From: Sphingobacteriales bacterium
GTDB taxonomy: Bacteria > Bacteroidota > Bacteroidia > Sphingobacteriales > Sphingobacteriaceae
NCBI GenBank assembly: GCA_004293485.1
Contig: RDYW01000034.1
Span: forward strand, 31,837 to 95,836
Length of the DNA: 64,000 nt
Direction: 5' to 3'
In this document: in pieces, positions 55,650 to 64,000 of the stretch
How the letters are laid out: each line of letters opens with the position of its first letter
Position numbering within the stretch: position 1 is the first letter of the stretch
Notes under the pieces: model-generated
The model's database searches: none
Seen by the model: the letters and a program-made list of their open reading frames with translations, nothing else
What the model was told of the DNA's origin: nothing
Translations under genes and position numbers: made by a program

Positions 55650-55725
55650 ACACACAATCCCACCAAAAAATCAAAAAATACTTTATTTACCTAAAATACA
55701 ATTACTTAAAAACAATATCAAAACA

Positions 55726-55741
55726 AGGCATTGCAATTGCA
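55726..55741 (+). promoter_or_regulatory. Sigma-54 (-24/-12) promoter of the kdp operon
   Basis: AGGCATTGCAATTGCA places GG at 55727-55728 and GC at 55739-55740, exactly ten bases apart, with TTGCA as in the consensus TGGCAC-N5-TTGCA. The predicted start is about 55752, giving a 23-nt leader to the microprotein at 55775. The preceding gene is a GAFTGA-containing activator, which fits this promoter class. Confidence 0.68.
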
Positions 55742-55774
55742 CACACCCTATAAATTAATTAAAATAAAATTTAT

Positions 55775-55858
55775 ATGGCAACAATCATCCTCTTATTAAC
55801 TGGCGCAATATGCTTCTGGTTATTTTTTTTATGTGTTAATTATTTCGAAAAAATCTAG
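55775..55858 (+). CDS. 27-residue membrane microprotein ahead of kdpF
   Basis: The frame MATIILLLTGAICFWLFFLC with the tail VNYFEKI and a stop is a single hydrophobic helix with a short charged end. It is the first gene after the sigma-54 promoter and ends three bases before the kdpF start, so it is probably translated. I do not know a named family; it may be an additional Kdp accessory peptide. The alternative is a chance hydrophobic frame, but its position and spacing argue for a gene. Confidence 0.6.
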   Translation: MATIILLLTGAICFWLFFLCVNYFEKI

Positions 55859-55861
55859 AAA

Positions 55862-55939
55862 ATGGCTGCACTACTCATCGTTAGCGTAATCGTATTTATA
55901 TATATGGTGTACGTACTCATCAAACCTGAAAAATTTTAA
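55862..55939 (+). CDS. kdpF: KdpF, small subunit of the potassium-transporting ATPase
   Basis: 25 residues, a single membrane helix (LLIVSVIVFIYMVYVLIKPE) ending in the typical KPEKF. KdpF stabilises the KdpABC complex. It is 12 bp upstream of kdpA and directly follows the 27-residue microprotein. Confidence 0.88.
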   Translation: MAALLIVSVIVFIYMVYVLIKPEKF

Positions 55940-55951
55940 AAACCACAAAAT

Positions 55952-57694
55952 ATGAACTCCCAATTACTTGCGGTTGCGCTTACTTTTCTCACAACCATTT
56001 TGCTGGCTATACCTTTTGGTAAATATATAGCCAAAATCTATGGTGGGCAAAAAACCCTTCTCGACCCTATTTTTACCCCCATCGAAAAATTAATATTCCG
56101 CTTTTCGGGCATCAACGCCTCAAAACAAATGAACTGGAAACAGCACCTAAAAGCTATGCTAACCATAAATTTTTTGTGGTTTTTTTTAGGCATGTTTTTA
56201 TTGATGAACCAAGGCTGGCTACCTTTTAACCCCGACGGTAACCCATCAATGAGTCCCGATTTAGCCTTTAACACCGCCATAAGTTTTTTAATAAACTGTA
56301 ATTTACAGCATTACAGTGGCGAAACTGGGATGTCTTATTTCATCCAAATATTTTTTGTAACCTTTTTGCAATTTGTATCGGCAGCCACTGGTTTAGCCTT
56401 GGCGGCGATGATTTTCAAAAGCCTTAGCCCTAAAAAACAAGAAGATAAAGATGCCGAAAACGAAAATAAAATTGGCTATTTGCGTGGCTTAGGCAATTTT
56501 TACAATTACTTTTTAAAATCCTGTACCCGTATTTTATTGCCGCTTTCGGTAGTGGTGGCCGCCATACTATTATTTAACGGCACACCTATGAACACCGAAG
56601 GTAAAGACCAATTTACTTCCCTCGAGGGCGATACCGTAAACGTTTCGCGTGGGCCAGCGGCTGCAATGATAGCCATAAAACATATTGGTACAAACGGAGG
56701 TGGATATTTTGGTGCAAACTCGGCACATCCTTTAGAAAATCCCAATTTTTTAACCAACACCGTCGAAATTATCGCTCAAATGATAATCCCTTTAGCGATG
56801 ATTTTTGCTTTGGGATATTTTATCAACCGTAAAAAACTTTCGTGGATGATTTTTAGCGTAATGACCATCGGTTTTTTACTGCTCACCATCCCTACCATAC
56901 TCACCGAAATAGGCGGCAACCCAGCCATCTCCCGTATGGGGATTAACCAATCGGCAGGGGCAATGGAAGGTAAAGAAGTACGTTTTGGCACACCAGCGTC
57001 GGCTTATTGGAGCATTGCCACTACTGTAATTTCAACAGGGTCGGTAAATGCAATGCATGATAGCACCATGCCCTTATCGGGGATGATGCAAATGCTTGCC
57101 ATGATGACCAACGCCTTTTACGGCGGTTGCGGCGTAGGCATTTTAAACTTTTATATCTATATTATTATAGCCGTATTTATTTCGGGCTTAATGGTGGGGC
57201 GTACGCCCGAGTTTATGGGTAAAAAAGTAGAAGCCCGAGAAGTTAAAATTGCCATGATTGTTGCCTTATTTCATCCGTTTTTAATATTGGTAGGCACTGC
57301 TTTGGCATCATACGGGATTATGAATATCAAAGATATTGCTTGGTTAAACAACCCTGGTTTTCACGGTTTTTCCGAAATGCTATACGAATATACTTCATCG
57401 GCAGCCAACAATGGTTCAGGCTTTGAGGGCTTGGGCGACAACACCCCTTGGTGGAATATCTCCACAGGTATTGTATTAATTATGGGCAGGTTTATACCCA
57501 TTATTGGTCCTTTGGCTATTGCCGGATTGTTAGCTAACAAAAAAGAAATTCCCGAAAGTGCTGGTACCTTAAAAACCGATACTTCTACTTTTGGCTTAAT
57601 GATTTTTGCGGTTATATTTTTGATAACTGCCTTATCGTTTTTTCCAGCTTTAACCCTTGGCCCCATTGCCGAATATTTTACTCTCTACAAATAA
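55952..57694 (+). CDS. kdpA: Potassium-transporting ATPase subunit A
   Basis: 580 residues with about ten membrane helices, the channel-like potassium-binding subunit of the P-type KdpFABC complex. Characteristic segments include [23 protein letters not shown] pore region at about 85-105, [19 protein letters not shown] around 245-265 (selectivity loop), and [27 protein letters not shown]. It ends 13 bp before kdpB. Length and motifs are normal. Confidence 0.96.
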   Translation: MNSQLLAVALTFLTTILLAIPFGKYIAKIYGGQKTLLDPIFTPIEKLIFRFSGINASKQMNWKQHLKAMLTINFLWFFLGMFLLMNQGWLPFNPDGNPSMSPDLAFNTAISFLINCNLQHYSGETGMSYFIQIFFVTFLQFVSAATGLALAAMIFKSLSPKKQEDKDAENENKIGYLRGLGNFYNYFLKSCTRILLPLSVVVAAILLFNGTPMNTEGKDQFTSLEGDTVNVSRGPAAAMIAIKHIGTNGGGYFGANSAHPLENPNFLTNTVEIIAQMIIPLAMIFALGYFINRKKLSWMIFSVMTIGFLLLTIPTILTEIGGNPAISRMGINQSAGAMEGKEVRFGTPASAYWSIATTVISTGSVNAMHDSTMPLSGMMQMLAMMTNAFYGGCGVGILNFYIYIIIAVFISGLMVGRTPEFMGKKVEAREVKIAMIVALFHPFLILVGTALASYGIMNIKDIAWLNNPGFHGFSEMLYEYTSSAANNGSGFEGLGDNTPWWNISTGIVLIMGRFIPIIGPLAIAGLLANKKEIPESAGTLKTDTSTFGLMIFAVIFLITALSFFPALTLGPIAEYFTLYK

Positions 57695-57707
57695 TTTAGC
57701 TACAAAA

Positions 57708-59747
57708 ATGAGCACTCAAAAAAGCACAAGCCTTTTTCAAGGCGATATGGTAAAAGAAGCCCTTGGGCAATCTATTGCAAAATTAAATCCCAAAACAATG
57801 TTCCGTAACCCAGTAATGTTTACGGTCGAAATTGGTACAGCCATTATGTTGGTAGTAGCCATATATTCGTTCGGTAACAAAGGGCAGGGCAGTTTTGGTT
57901 ACAACTTAGCGGTTTTTTTAATCCTATTTATTACCCTACTATTTGCCAATTTTGCCGAGGCTATTGCCGAAGCTAGGGGAAAAGCACAAGCCAATAGTTT
58001 GCGTAAAACCCGTGAAGAAACTCCTGCAAAAATGTTGGATGCTGGTGGTAATATCGTCATTATATCATCGAGCAAATTACAAAAAGGCGATGTTTTTGTG
58101 TGCGATGCTGGCGACACCATCCCCACCGATGGCGAAATTATTGAAGGCATTGCAACTATTGATGAGTCGGCGATAACGGGCGAATCGGCACCAGTAATTC
58201 GCGAATCGGGTGGCGATAAATCATCAGTAACGGGCGGCACAAAAGTACTATCCGACCAAATAAAAGTACAGGTAACCAACGGCCCAGGCGAAAGCTTTTT
58301 AGATAAAATGATAGCCTTGGTTGAAGGTGCATCTCGCCAAAAAACTCCCAACGAAATTGCCCTAACTATTTTACTGGCAGGCTTTACCTTGGTATTTATT
58401 ATTGTGTGCGTAACGCTAAAACCCTTTGCCGATTTCGCCAATACGCCCATAACTATTGCGGCATTTATTTCGCTATTTGTATGTTTAATTCCTACCACTA
58501 TTGGCGGCTTATTATCGGCCATTGGCATTGCAGGTATGGATAGGGCTTTGCGGGCAAATGTGATTACAAAATCGGGCAAAGCGGTTGAAACCGCTGGCGA
58601 TTTAGATGTTTTACTGTTAGATAAAACCGGCACCATAACCATTGGAAACCGTAAAGCAACCAAATTTTACCCTACGGCTGGCGTAACCGCTATTGAATTT
58701 ATGCAGCTAAGTTTGCTAACCTCAATTCCCGATGAAACCCCCGAAGGAAAATCGATTGTGGAACTGGCAAACGAATTATTGCCTATAGGCACCACAGCTT
58801 TAAATACCGATGGCGCAACGTTTATAAAATTTACAGCCGAAACTCGCTCGAGCGGAATGCAACTTGCCAATGGCGATAAAATACTGAAAGGTGCTTTTGA
58901 TTCGATGAAAAAAATTGCCGAAGCAGCGGGTAATACCATGCCAACCGATACCGCCGAAGCCGTAAATTTAATTGCTACTAACGGTGGTACACCATTGGTA
59001 GTTACCGCAAACCATAGTATAAAAGGCGTTATAGAATTGCAAGATATTATTAAACCTGGCATATCCGAACGCTTTGATAGGTTGCGAAAAATGGGGGTAA
59101 AAACCGTGATGGTAACGGGCGATAACCCGCTAACCGCCAAATTTATTGCCGAAAAAGCAGGCGTAGATGATTATATTGCCGAAGCAAAACCTGAAGATAA
59201 AATGAACTATATTAAAGCCGAACAAGCACTAGGTAAACTAGTTGCGATGATGGGCGATGGCACTAACGATGCGCCAGCATTGGCACAAGCCGATGTAGGC
59301 GTGGCTATGAATAGCGGAACTGCCGCTGCAAAAGAAGCCGGCAATATGGTTGATTTAGACAACGACCCTACCAAACTAATTGAGATTGTAGAAATTGGCA
59401 AACAACTATTAATGACCCGTGGTACATTAACCACATTTTCCATTGCCAACGATGTAGCCAAATATTTTGCCATTGTACCCGCCCTATTTATGGCTGCCAT
59501 ACCTGCCCTAAACGGCTTAAATGTAATGCACCTTAGCAGCCCCGAAAGTGCCATTTTATCGGCTATTATTTTTAACGCCATTATTATTCCCATATTAATT
59601 CCGCTTGCGCTGAAAGGCGTGGCGTACAAACCTATCGGTGCAAGTGCATTGCTGCGTCGTAACCTAATTATTTATGGTTTGGGCGGACTAATTGCACCAT
59701 TTATAGGCATCAAATTAATTGATATGGCCATTACCTTATTTTTATAA
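57708..59747 (+). CDS. kdpB: Potassium-transporting ATPase ATP-binding subunit B
   Basis: 679 residues from the ATG at 57708 ([13 protein letters not shown]); an in-frame ATG at 57657 lies inside kdpA and is unlikely. P-type ATPase motifs are complete: DSTAITGES-like ([14 protein letters not shown]), phosphorylated Asp in [12 protein letters not shown] (about 302), [17 protein letters not shown] and [19 protein letters not shown]. KdpB hydrolyses ATP to power potassium uptake. It is 4 bp upstream of kdpC. Confidence 0.96.
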   Translation: MSTQKSTSLFQGDMVKEALGQSIAKLNPKTMFRNPVMFTVEIGTAIMLVVAIYSFGNKGQGSFGYNLAVFLILFITLLFANFAEAIAEARGKAQANSLRKTREETPAKMLDAGGNIVIISSSKLQKGDVFVCDAGDTIPTDGEIIEGIATIDESAITGESAPVIRESGGDKSSVTGGTKVLSDQIKVQVTNGPGESFLDKMIALVEGASRQKTPNEIALTILLAGFTLVFIIVCVTLKPFADFANTPITIAAFISLFVCLIPTTIGGLLSAIGIAGMDRALRANVITKSGKAVETAGDLDVLLLDKTGTITIGNRKATKFYPTAGVTAIEFMQLSLLTSIPDETPEGKSIVELANELLPIGTTALNTDGATFIKFTAETRSSGMQLANGDKILKGAFDSMKKIAEAAGNTMPTDTAEAVNLIATNGGTPLVVTANHSIKGVIELQDIIKPGISERFDRLRKMGVKTVMVTGDNPLTAKFIAEKAGVDDYIAEAKPEDKMNYIKAEQALGKLVAMMGDGTNDAPALAQADVGVAMNSGTAAAKEAGNMVDLDNDPTKLIEIVEIGKQLLMTRGTLTTFSIANDVAKYFAIVPALFMAAIPALNGLNVMHLSSPESAILSAIIFNAIIIPILIPLALKGVAYKPIGASALLRRNLIIYGLGGLIAPFIGIKLIDMAITLFL

Positions 59748-59751
59748 TATT

Positions 59752-60369
59752 ATGAAAACTAACTTATTACCAGCAGTAAAACTTACTGTACTTGCATTAA
59801 TTATACTATGTGTTATTTACCCAGCCACAATATGGGGCATAGCACAATTTGTACCCAACAAAGGCAAAGGCGAAACCGTTTTAAAAAACGGCAAAGTGGT
59901 AGGCTATAAACGGATCGGGCAAAAATTTACCCAAGACAAATATTTTAACAGTCGCCCATCGGCGGTGGCTTATAATGCAGCAGGCTCGGCGGGGAGTAAT
60001 AAAGGCCCATCAAACCCCGATTATTTGATAGAAGTGCAAGCCCGAATTGATACTTTTTTGGTGCATAACCCAACAGTTAACAAAGCTGATATTCCAGCCG
60101 AATTGGTAACCGCATCAGGCTCGGGCTTAGACCCAAATTTATCGCCCGATGGTGCAAAAATACAAATTGCCCGCATTGCAAAAATTAGAAATTTAAGTGT
60201 GGATGATTTAAACAAATTGGTGGACGACCATACTGAAAAACCTTTTTTAGGTCCACAGGTGGTTAATGTATTGGAGATTAATTTAGCGGTAGAAAAGCTT
60301 CGGGCTTTCGGGCCTCGGGCTTCGAGCTTTCGAGCAACGGGCTTTCGGGCTTCGAGCCTTAAACAGTAG
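59752..60369 (+). CDS. kdpC: Potassium-transporting ATPase subunit C
   Basis: 205 residues from the ATG at 59752. N-terminal membrane helix (PAVKLTVLALIILCVIYPAT), conserved GQKFTQDKYFNSRPSAVAYN and SGLDPNLSPDGAKIQIARIAK. The normal KdpC ends near VVNVLEINLAVEKL; here it continues with about 20 Arg/Ser/Phe/Ala-rich residues (FGPRASSFRATGF and so on) encoded by a GC-rich repeat at 60296-60360, so the tail is repeat-derived. KdpC assembles the complex and assists ATP binding. Confidence 0.93.
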   Translation: MKTNLLPAVKLTVLALIILCVIYPATIWGIAQFVPNKGKGETVLKNGKVVGYKRIGQKFTQDKYFNSRPSAVAYNAAGSAGSNKGPSNPDYLIEVQARIDTFLVHNPTVNKADIPAELVTASGSGLDPNLSPDGAKIQIARIAKIRNLSVDDLNKLVDDHTEKPFLGPQVVNVLEINLAVEKLRAFGPRASSFRATGFRASSLKQ

Positions 60370-60480
60370 GACAAAAGCCATCTGCCAAAAGCCCTAAAAC
60401 ATTAAACAAGAAGCCCTAACAAACCAAACAAGAAGCCCTCTGCAAAAAGCCCATTGCCCGAAGCCCGAGGCTCGAAGCCC
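60296..60480. repeat. GC-rich repeat tract with inverted copy, spanning the kdpC end and the kdpC-kdpD gap
   Basis: Units of cgggctt(t)cgggc and cgggcttcgagc are repeated across 60301-60360. The 13-mer gcctcgggcttcg at 60312-60324 has an exact inverted copy at 60459-60471, after several agaagccc and aaaagccc words. The two arms flank the kdpC stop, so the mRNA could form a large hairpin. Related words occur at 38131-38153. Confidence 0.75.
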
Positions 60481-60487
60481 TATAAAG

Positions 60488-61609
60488 ATGAAAAGTAACC
60501 CGCAAGCCCAAAGATTTATGGATTTAATCCAAAAATCGAAACGAGGAAAGTTTAAAATTTACATTGGTATGAGTGCCGGTGTGGGTAAAACTTACCGTAT
60601 GTTGCAGGAAGCTGCGGCTTTAATTAGTAACGGTATTGATGTAAAAATTGGCTACATAGAAACCCATAACAGGGTAGAAACACACGCTTTGCTCGGTAAT
60701 TTACCACAAATACCTAGGCGAAAAATATTTTACAAAGGCAAAGAATTGGAGGAAATGGATGTGCAAGCAATACTAAACATCCACCCCGAAGTAGTAATTG
60801 TGGATGAGTTGGCGCATACCAATATGGAGGGCAGTAAAAACGAAAAACGCTGGCAAGATGTGGTTGATTTGCTGGATTCGGGCATCAACGTAATTTCGGC
60901 ATTAAATATACAGCATATTGAAAGTTTGAACGAGGAAGCCGAACGGATTTCGGGCATTAAAATAAACGAACGTGTGCCCGATAGTGTGCTGCAAATGGCG
61001 GATGAAGTGGTAAACATTGACCTCACCGCCGATGAATTGATACAGCGATTAAAAGCGGGAAAAATTTACGATAAAAGCAAAGTTGAACTGGCTTTAGGTA
61101 ATTTTTTTAAAGAAGATAAAATTTTGCAACTGCGTGAGTTGGCCTTAAAAGAAGTGGCGCATCAGCTCGAGCGAAAAATAGATTTGCAGGTACCCAAAGA
61201 TATTAAACTACGGGCCGAAAAGTTTTTGGCCTGCATATCCAGCAACGATGCGGCAGCAAAAGTAGTGATACGAAAAACAGCTAGGTTGGCATCGTACTAC
61301 CGCAGTAAATGGATTGTTGTGTATGTACAAACCTCAAAAGAAAACAGTGATAATATAAAGCTAAACAAGCAACGGTTTTTGATGAATAATTTTAAATTGG
61401 TTACCAAATTGGGTGGCGAATTGGTTAAAATTAAGGAAGAAGATGTAGGTACTGCTATTTATAATTTAGCCGTAGAAAGAGAGGTGAGTACAATATGTAT
61501 GGGCAAACCACGCTACAATATTTGGAAATTTATTTTTAGAACTTCGGTGTTTGGTAAGCTGTTAAAACTAACTACCAATACCGATATTGATTTGGTTATT
61601 TTATCTTAA
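60488..61609 (+). CDS. KdpD N-terminal sensor protein without kinase domain
   Basis: 373 residues: the KdpD cytoplasmic domain with Walker A GMSAGVGKTYRML (27-39) and VIVDELAHTNMEGSKNEKRW, QHIESLNEE and later a USP-like domain (about 250-370). It lacks the four membrane helices, GAF and histidine-kinase domains of E. coli KdpD, so it cannot phosphorylate. It probably senses potassium or c-di-AMP (the family's ligands) and passes this to the separate kinase in the next gene, five bases away. This split form is the notable point. Confidence 0.9.
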   Translation: MKSNPQAQRFMDLIQKSKRGKFKIYIGMSAGVGKTYRMLQEAAALISNGIDVKIGYIETHNRVETHALLGNLPQIPRRKIFYKGKELEEMDVQAILNIHPEVVIVDELAHTNMEGSKNEKRWQDVVDLLDSGINVISALNIQHIESLNEEAERISGIKINERVPDSVLQMADEVVNIDLTADELIQRLKAGKIYDKSKVELALGNFFKEDKILQLRELALKEVAHQLERKIDLQVPKDIKLRAEKFLACISSNDAAAKVVIRKTARLASYYRSKWIVVYVQTSKENSDNIKLNKQRFLMNNFKLVTKLGGELVKIKEEDVGTAIYNLAVEREVSTICMGKPRYNIWKFIFRTSVFGKLLKLTTNTDIDLVILS

Positions 61610-61614
61610 ACACA

Positions 61615-63375
61615 ATGAATATAAAAACAAAATTACGTTTAGGCTTTGGCCTTTTATTTGTAATTATTATTATCCTTACGGGGATGTCGGCGTATTATTT
61701 AACCCGATTATCAAAAGATGCGGAAGTGATTTTGAAAGACAATTACGAGTCGGTACAGTTTAGTAGAAAAATGCTAGTGGACTTGGGTAACGACCAAAAG
61801 GCGTTAAATACCAGACAGTTAAAAGCATTTGAAAACGAGTTGTTGCTGCAAGAAAACAACATTACCGAGCCTGGCGAAGCTAAATTAACAGGCAGTTTGC
61901 GCTATAATTTCGAGCAATTGCAAGGGCAAATTCAGTTAGAAAAAAAGGTATTTTTTAAACAAAAAATCAGAGAAAATATTGATAAAATAATGGATATAAA
62001 TATGCAAGCCATTGTTAAAAAAAATGCCACTGCCCAGCAAACCGCAAAAAATGCTACGCTTTATTTAGCCTTTTGGGGATGCTTTTGTTTGCTGGTTGCG
62101 TTTAGTTTTATAGTTAATTTCCCAAGCTATATTGCCAACCCTATAAAACAATTAAGCAACGGCATTAAAGATATTGCCGCCAAAAAATATGGCCAACGCT
62201 TACAGTTTAAAGCCAATGACGAGTTTGGCGATTTGGCAAGTAATTTCAATATAATGGCGCAAAAATTAAACGAGTACGAAAACTCTAATTTGGCCAAAAT
62301 AATGTTCGAGAAAATAAGGATTGAGAAAATTATTGCCACCATGAACGATGGTGTAATTGGCTTAGACGAAAATAAAAATATACTTTTTGTAAACCCTGTT
62401 GCGCTAAATTTATTTGGTTTAAAAGAAGACGAATTACTCAATAAATATGCGCCCGATGTTGCCTTAAAAAATGATTTGTTGCGCAGTTTGCTCGCCCACC
62501 AAAATCAAAAAGAAATAAAAATATTTGCCGATAACAAAGAAAGTTTTTTTAATAAAGAAGTATTAGATATTGTAGTTCCCGATAATTATGGCATGGAGGA
62601 AAGAGCATTTATTACCACCAATAAAAGTGTAGGAACGGTTATCGTGTTAAAAAATATTACAAGTTTCCACGAGCTGGACGAGGCAAAAACAAACTTTATT
62701 GCCACCATTTCTCACGAGTTAAAAACCCCTATTTCGGCCATAAAAATGAGCCTTAAATTATTAAACAACCCTAGCATTGGCAACCTAAATACCGAGCAAA
62801 AAGATTTGTTAACCAATATTGCCGACGACAGCAACCGCCTGTTAAAAATTACGGGCGAGCTGCTTGATTTAGCACAGGTAGAAACGGGAAATATTCAGCT
62901 TAATTTTTTACAAACCAACCCACAGGCTATTGTGAACTATGCTATTGATGCTGTAAAAGTTTCGGCAGTCCAAAAAGAAGTAAATTTAATTTTAAAAATT
63001 TCGGATAAATTACCCCAAGTAAACGCCGATTTAGAAAAAACTGCGTGGGTGCTGGTAAATTTTTTATCTAACGCCATACGGTACAGTTACCAAAAATCGG
63101 TCATAGATATTGAGATAGTTTTACGCAATAATCAAATATATTTTAGTGTGCAGGACTACGGCAAAGGCATCGAACCACAATACCTATCAAAGCTTTTCGA
63201 TAGGTTTTTTCAAGTACCTACCGACGGGCAAAACAAATCGGGAACAGGCTTAGGATTAGCCATTTCTAAAGATTTTATTGAAGCCCAGCAAGGCGAAATT
63301 TTTGTAGAAAGCGAAATTGGCACAGGTAGTAAATTTGGGTTTTGGTTGCCAGTGGTGGGTATAACTAACCTTTAA
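61615..63375 (+). CDS. HAMP-PAS histidine kinase, probable partner of the KdpD sensor
   Basis: 586 residues. Two membrane helices (about 8-30 and 143-170) enclose a periplasmic helical sensor; HAMP (IANPIKQLSNGIKDIAAKKY), a PAS-like domain (about 240-350), HisKA with His367 in FIATISHELKTPISAIK, and an HATPase domain (NFLSNAIRYSY, DYGKGIEP, GTGLGLAISKDF) follow. It is five bases after the KdpD-like gene and has no adjacent response regulator, so the NtrC-type regulator at 54046 is the obvious partner (inference). The end overlaps the convergent PH-domain gene by 11 bp. Confidence 0.92.
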   Translation: MNIKTKLRLGFGLLFVIIIILTGMSAYYLTRLSKDAEVILKDNYESVQFSRKMLVDLGNDQKALNTRQLKAFENELLLQENNITEPGEAKLTGSLRYNFEQLQGQIQLEKKVFFKQKIRENIDKIMDINMQAIVKKNATAQQTAKNATLYLAFWGCFCLLVAFSFIVNFPSYIANPIKQLSNGIKDIAAKKYGQRLQFKANDEFGDLASNFNIMAQKLNEYENSNLAKIMFEKIRIEKIIATMNDGVIGLDENKNILFVNPVALNLFGLKEDELLNKYAPDVALKNDLLRSLLAHQNQKEIKIFADNKESFFNKEVLDIVVPDNYGMEERAFITTNKSVGTVIVLKNITSFHELDEAKTNFIATISHELKTPISAIKMSLKLLNNPSIGNLNTEQKDLLTNIADDSNRLLKITGELLDLAQVETGNIQLNFLQTNPQAIVNYAIDAVKVSAVQKEVNLILKISDKLPQVNADLEKTAWVLVNFLSNAIRYSYQKSVIDIEIVLRNNQIYFSVQDYGKGIEPQYLSKLFDRFFQVPTDGQNKSGTGLGLAISKDFIEAQQGEIFVESEIGTGSKFGFWLPVVGITNL

Positions 63376-63847
63376 TTTCCAGTTTTATAGCATTATACAA
63401 TTCGGTAGCCCGCTGTGTGCCTATTACATAAATTAAGCCATCACGGTCGGTAAGTTTTACGGCATCTTTACCACCAGCGTAAAAACGTATGGTGCCGTTT
63501 CGGTGCAGGTTATACACGGGGTTGTTTAAAATATAGTTGCTATAAGGTGCTTTTTCTACCAGTATAATGCTGTTTAAATCTATTTTAACTAGTCTAGTTG
63601 TCCATAATCCGTTTAGTAAAATGGCTTTATTATTTACAGTAGTTTTAAAATGAATCATAAACAACATAAAAATACTAATTACCAATATTGCGTTACCTAC
63701 TACCAATAATAAGTTGGCATTGGTATCTCTATCATCGGTAAAGTAATAAGCCATAAAACAAAAGGTAGCCAGTACCAACCGTATGCTTATAAAGTTAAAA
63801 TCTCGGCCTAGGTATTGTTTTTCAAAAAACGGGTACTGCTTTAACAT
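63365..63847 (-). CDS. Membrane protein with bacterial PH-like domain
   Basis: 160 residues. Two adjacent membrane helices (about 20-38 and 45-68) are followed by about 90 residues of beta-strand-rich sequence (KAILLNGLWTTRLVKIDLNS, NGTIRFYAGGKDAVKLTDRD) and a C-terminal helix (ATELYNAIKLEIKG), the layout of the bacterial PH (bPH) domain proteins. Function is unknown. It is convergent with the kinase gene and overlaps it by 11 bp. Confidence 0.65.
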   Translation of the reverse strand: MLKQYPFFEKQYLGRDFNFISIRLVLATFCFMAYYFTDDRDTNANLLLVVGNAILVISIFMLFMIHFKTTVNNKAILLNGLWTTRLVKIDLNSIILVEKAPYSNYILNNPVYNLHRNGTIRFYAGGKDAVKLTDRDGLIYVIGTQRATELYNAIKLEIKG

Positions 63848-63910
63848 GATGGTTTTATAAATACTATCCGAAGATAATTAATTTAAAATAATTTTTTAGT
63901 TTTGCTGTGT

Positions 63911-64000
63911 TCAACTGATAAGTGCAACACTTACCTTAAGCTGTAAAAATACTTCATTAGGAGTTAGATAACCAAATTTTCTTACGGGTCTGTTATTTAA
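63911..64000 (-). mobile_element. C-terminal end of an IS30-family transposase, cut by the window
   Basis: Reading the minus strand from the right edge, an open frame gives LNNRPVRKFGYLTPNEVFL and then QLKVSVALIS and a stop (TGA at 63913-63911). NNRP(R/V)RKxxxxxTPxEVF is the terminal motif of IS30-type DDE transposases. The left end of the element should lie near 63900, in tttgctgtgttcaactg, but terminal repeats cannot be checked without the other end. Confidence 0.85.

Noticed and set aside
57899..58663. 254-codon open frame antisense to kdpB
   Set aside because: It lies wholly inside an intact kdpB on the opposite strand and its translation has no recognisable motif; it results from codon bias of kdpB.
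1..64000. CRISPR array or rRNA genes
   Set aside because: No regularly spaced direct repeats and no 16S, 23S or 5S segments seen on either strand.

Overview
The window comes from an AT-rich member of the Bacteroidota. The evidence is Bacteroidota-type -7 boxes (TAnnTTTG), a PafA-type alkaline phosphatase, DUF5686 and HU-CCDC81-like proteins, a PorV/PorQ-like outer-membrane protein, paired ExbB/ExbD/TonB loci and few Shine-Dalgarno sites. I cannot name genus or species.

Layout. 1-3718: an envelope gene pair (HHH-domain protein cut by the left edge, PorV/PorQ-like barrel) and pafA. 4204-19343: a horizontally acquired-looking defence operon, all on the + strand with overlapping or near-abutting genes: XRE regulator, SNF2 helicase, DUF1016 nuclease, beta-class adenine methyltransferase, AAA ATPase plus DUF4276 pair, a TrlF-type PHP/SMC-like ATPase broken by one in-frame TAA, and a type III Res-like helicase-nuclease. 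Its flanks (3719-4203 and 19344-19839) are non-coding and unlike the host; the right one holds a 108-bp imperfect dyad. 19840-30394: housekeeping genes (metallophosphoesterase, lipid kinase, MerR, aspartic protease, carA, acpS, fabI-like, two tatA, gatA), a decayed lytic transglycosylase and an MFS transporter. 30551-34896: a minus-strand HU-CCDC81/ExbB/ExbD/TonB operon with a subtilase. 35219-46055: SNF2 helicase, DCC protein, YifB/ComM, DUF5686 protein, uvrA. 46525-52294: a second ExbB/ExbD/ExbD/TonB operon with a PstS-like lipoprotein and a TPR protein. 52609-52686: tRNA-Val. 54046-63375: a complete Kdp potassium-uptake locus with a sigma-54 response regulator, two microproteins, kdpABC, a KdpD sensor-only protein and a separate histidine kinase. 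The right edge cuts an IS30-family transposase.

How the genes work together. In the defence island the methyltransferase would mark self DNA, while the two helicases, the DUF1016 and Res nucleases and the ATPase modules would act on unmodified DNA. A 7-bp-arm palindrome on the promoter suggests autoregulation by the XRE protein. In the Kdp locus an NtrC-type regulator with GAFTGA is followed by a -24/-12 element with exact spacing upstream of the transporter genes, which suggests sigma-54 control instead of the classical KdpE.

The best candidates for undescribed biology are the gene combination of the defence island, the sigma-54/split-KdpD wiring with an extra 27-residue microprotein, and small palindromic repeats carried in frame inside genes.
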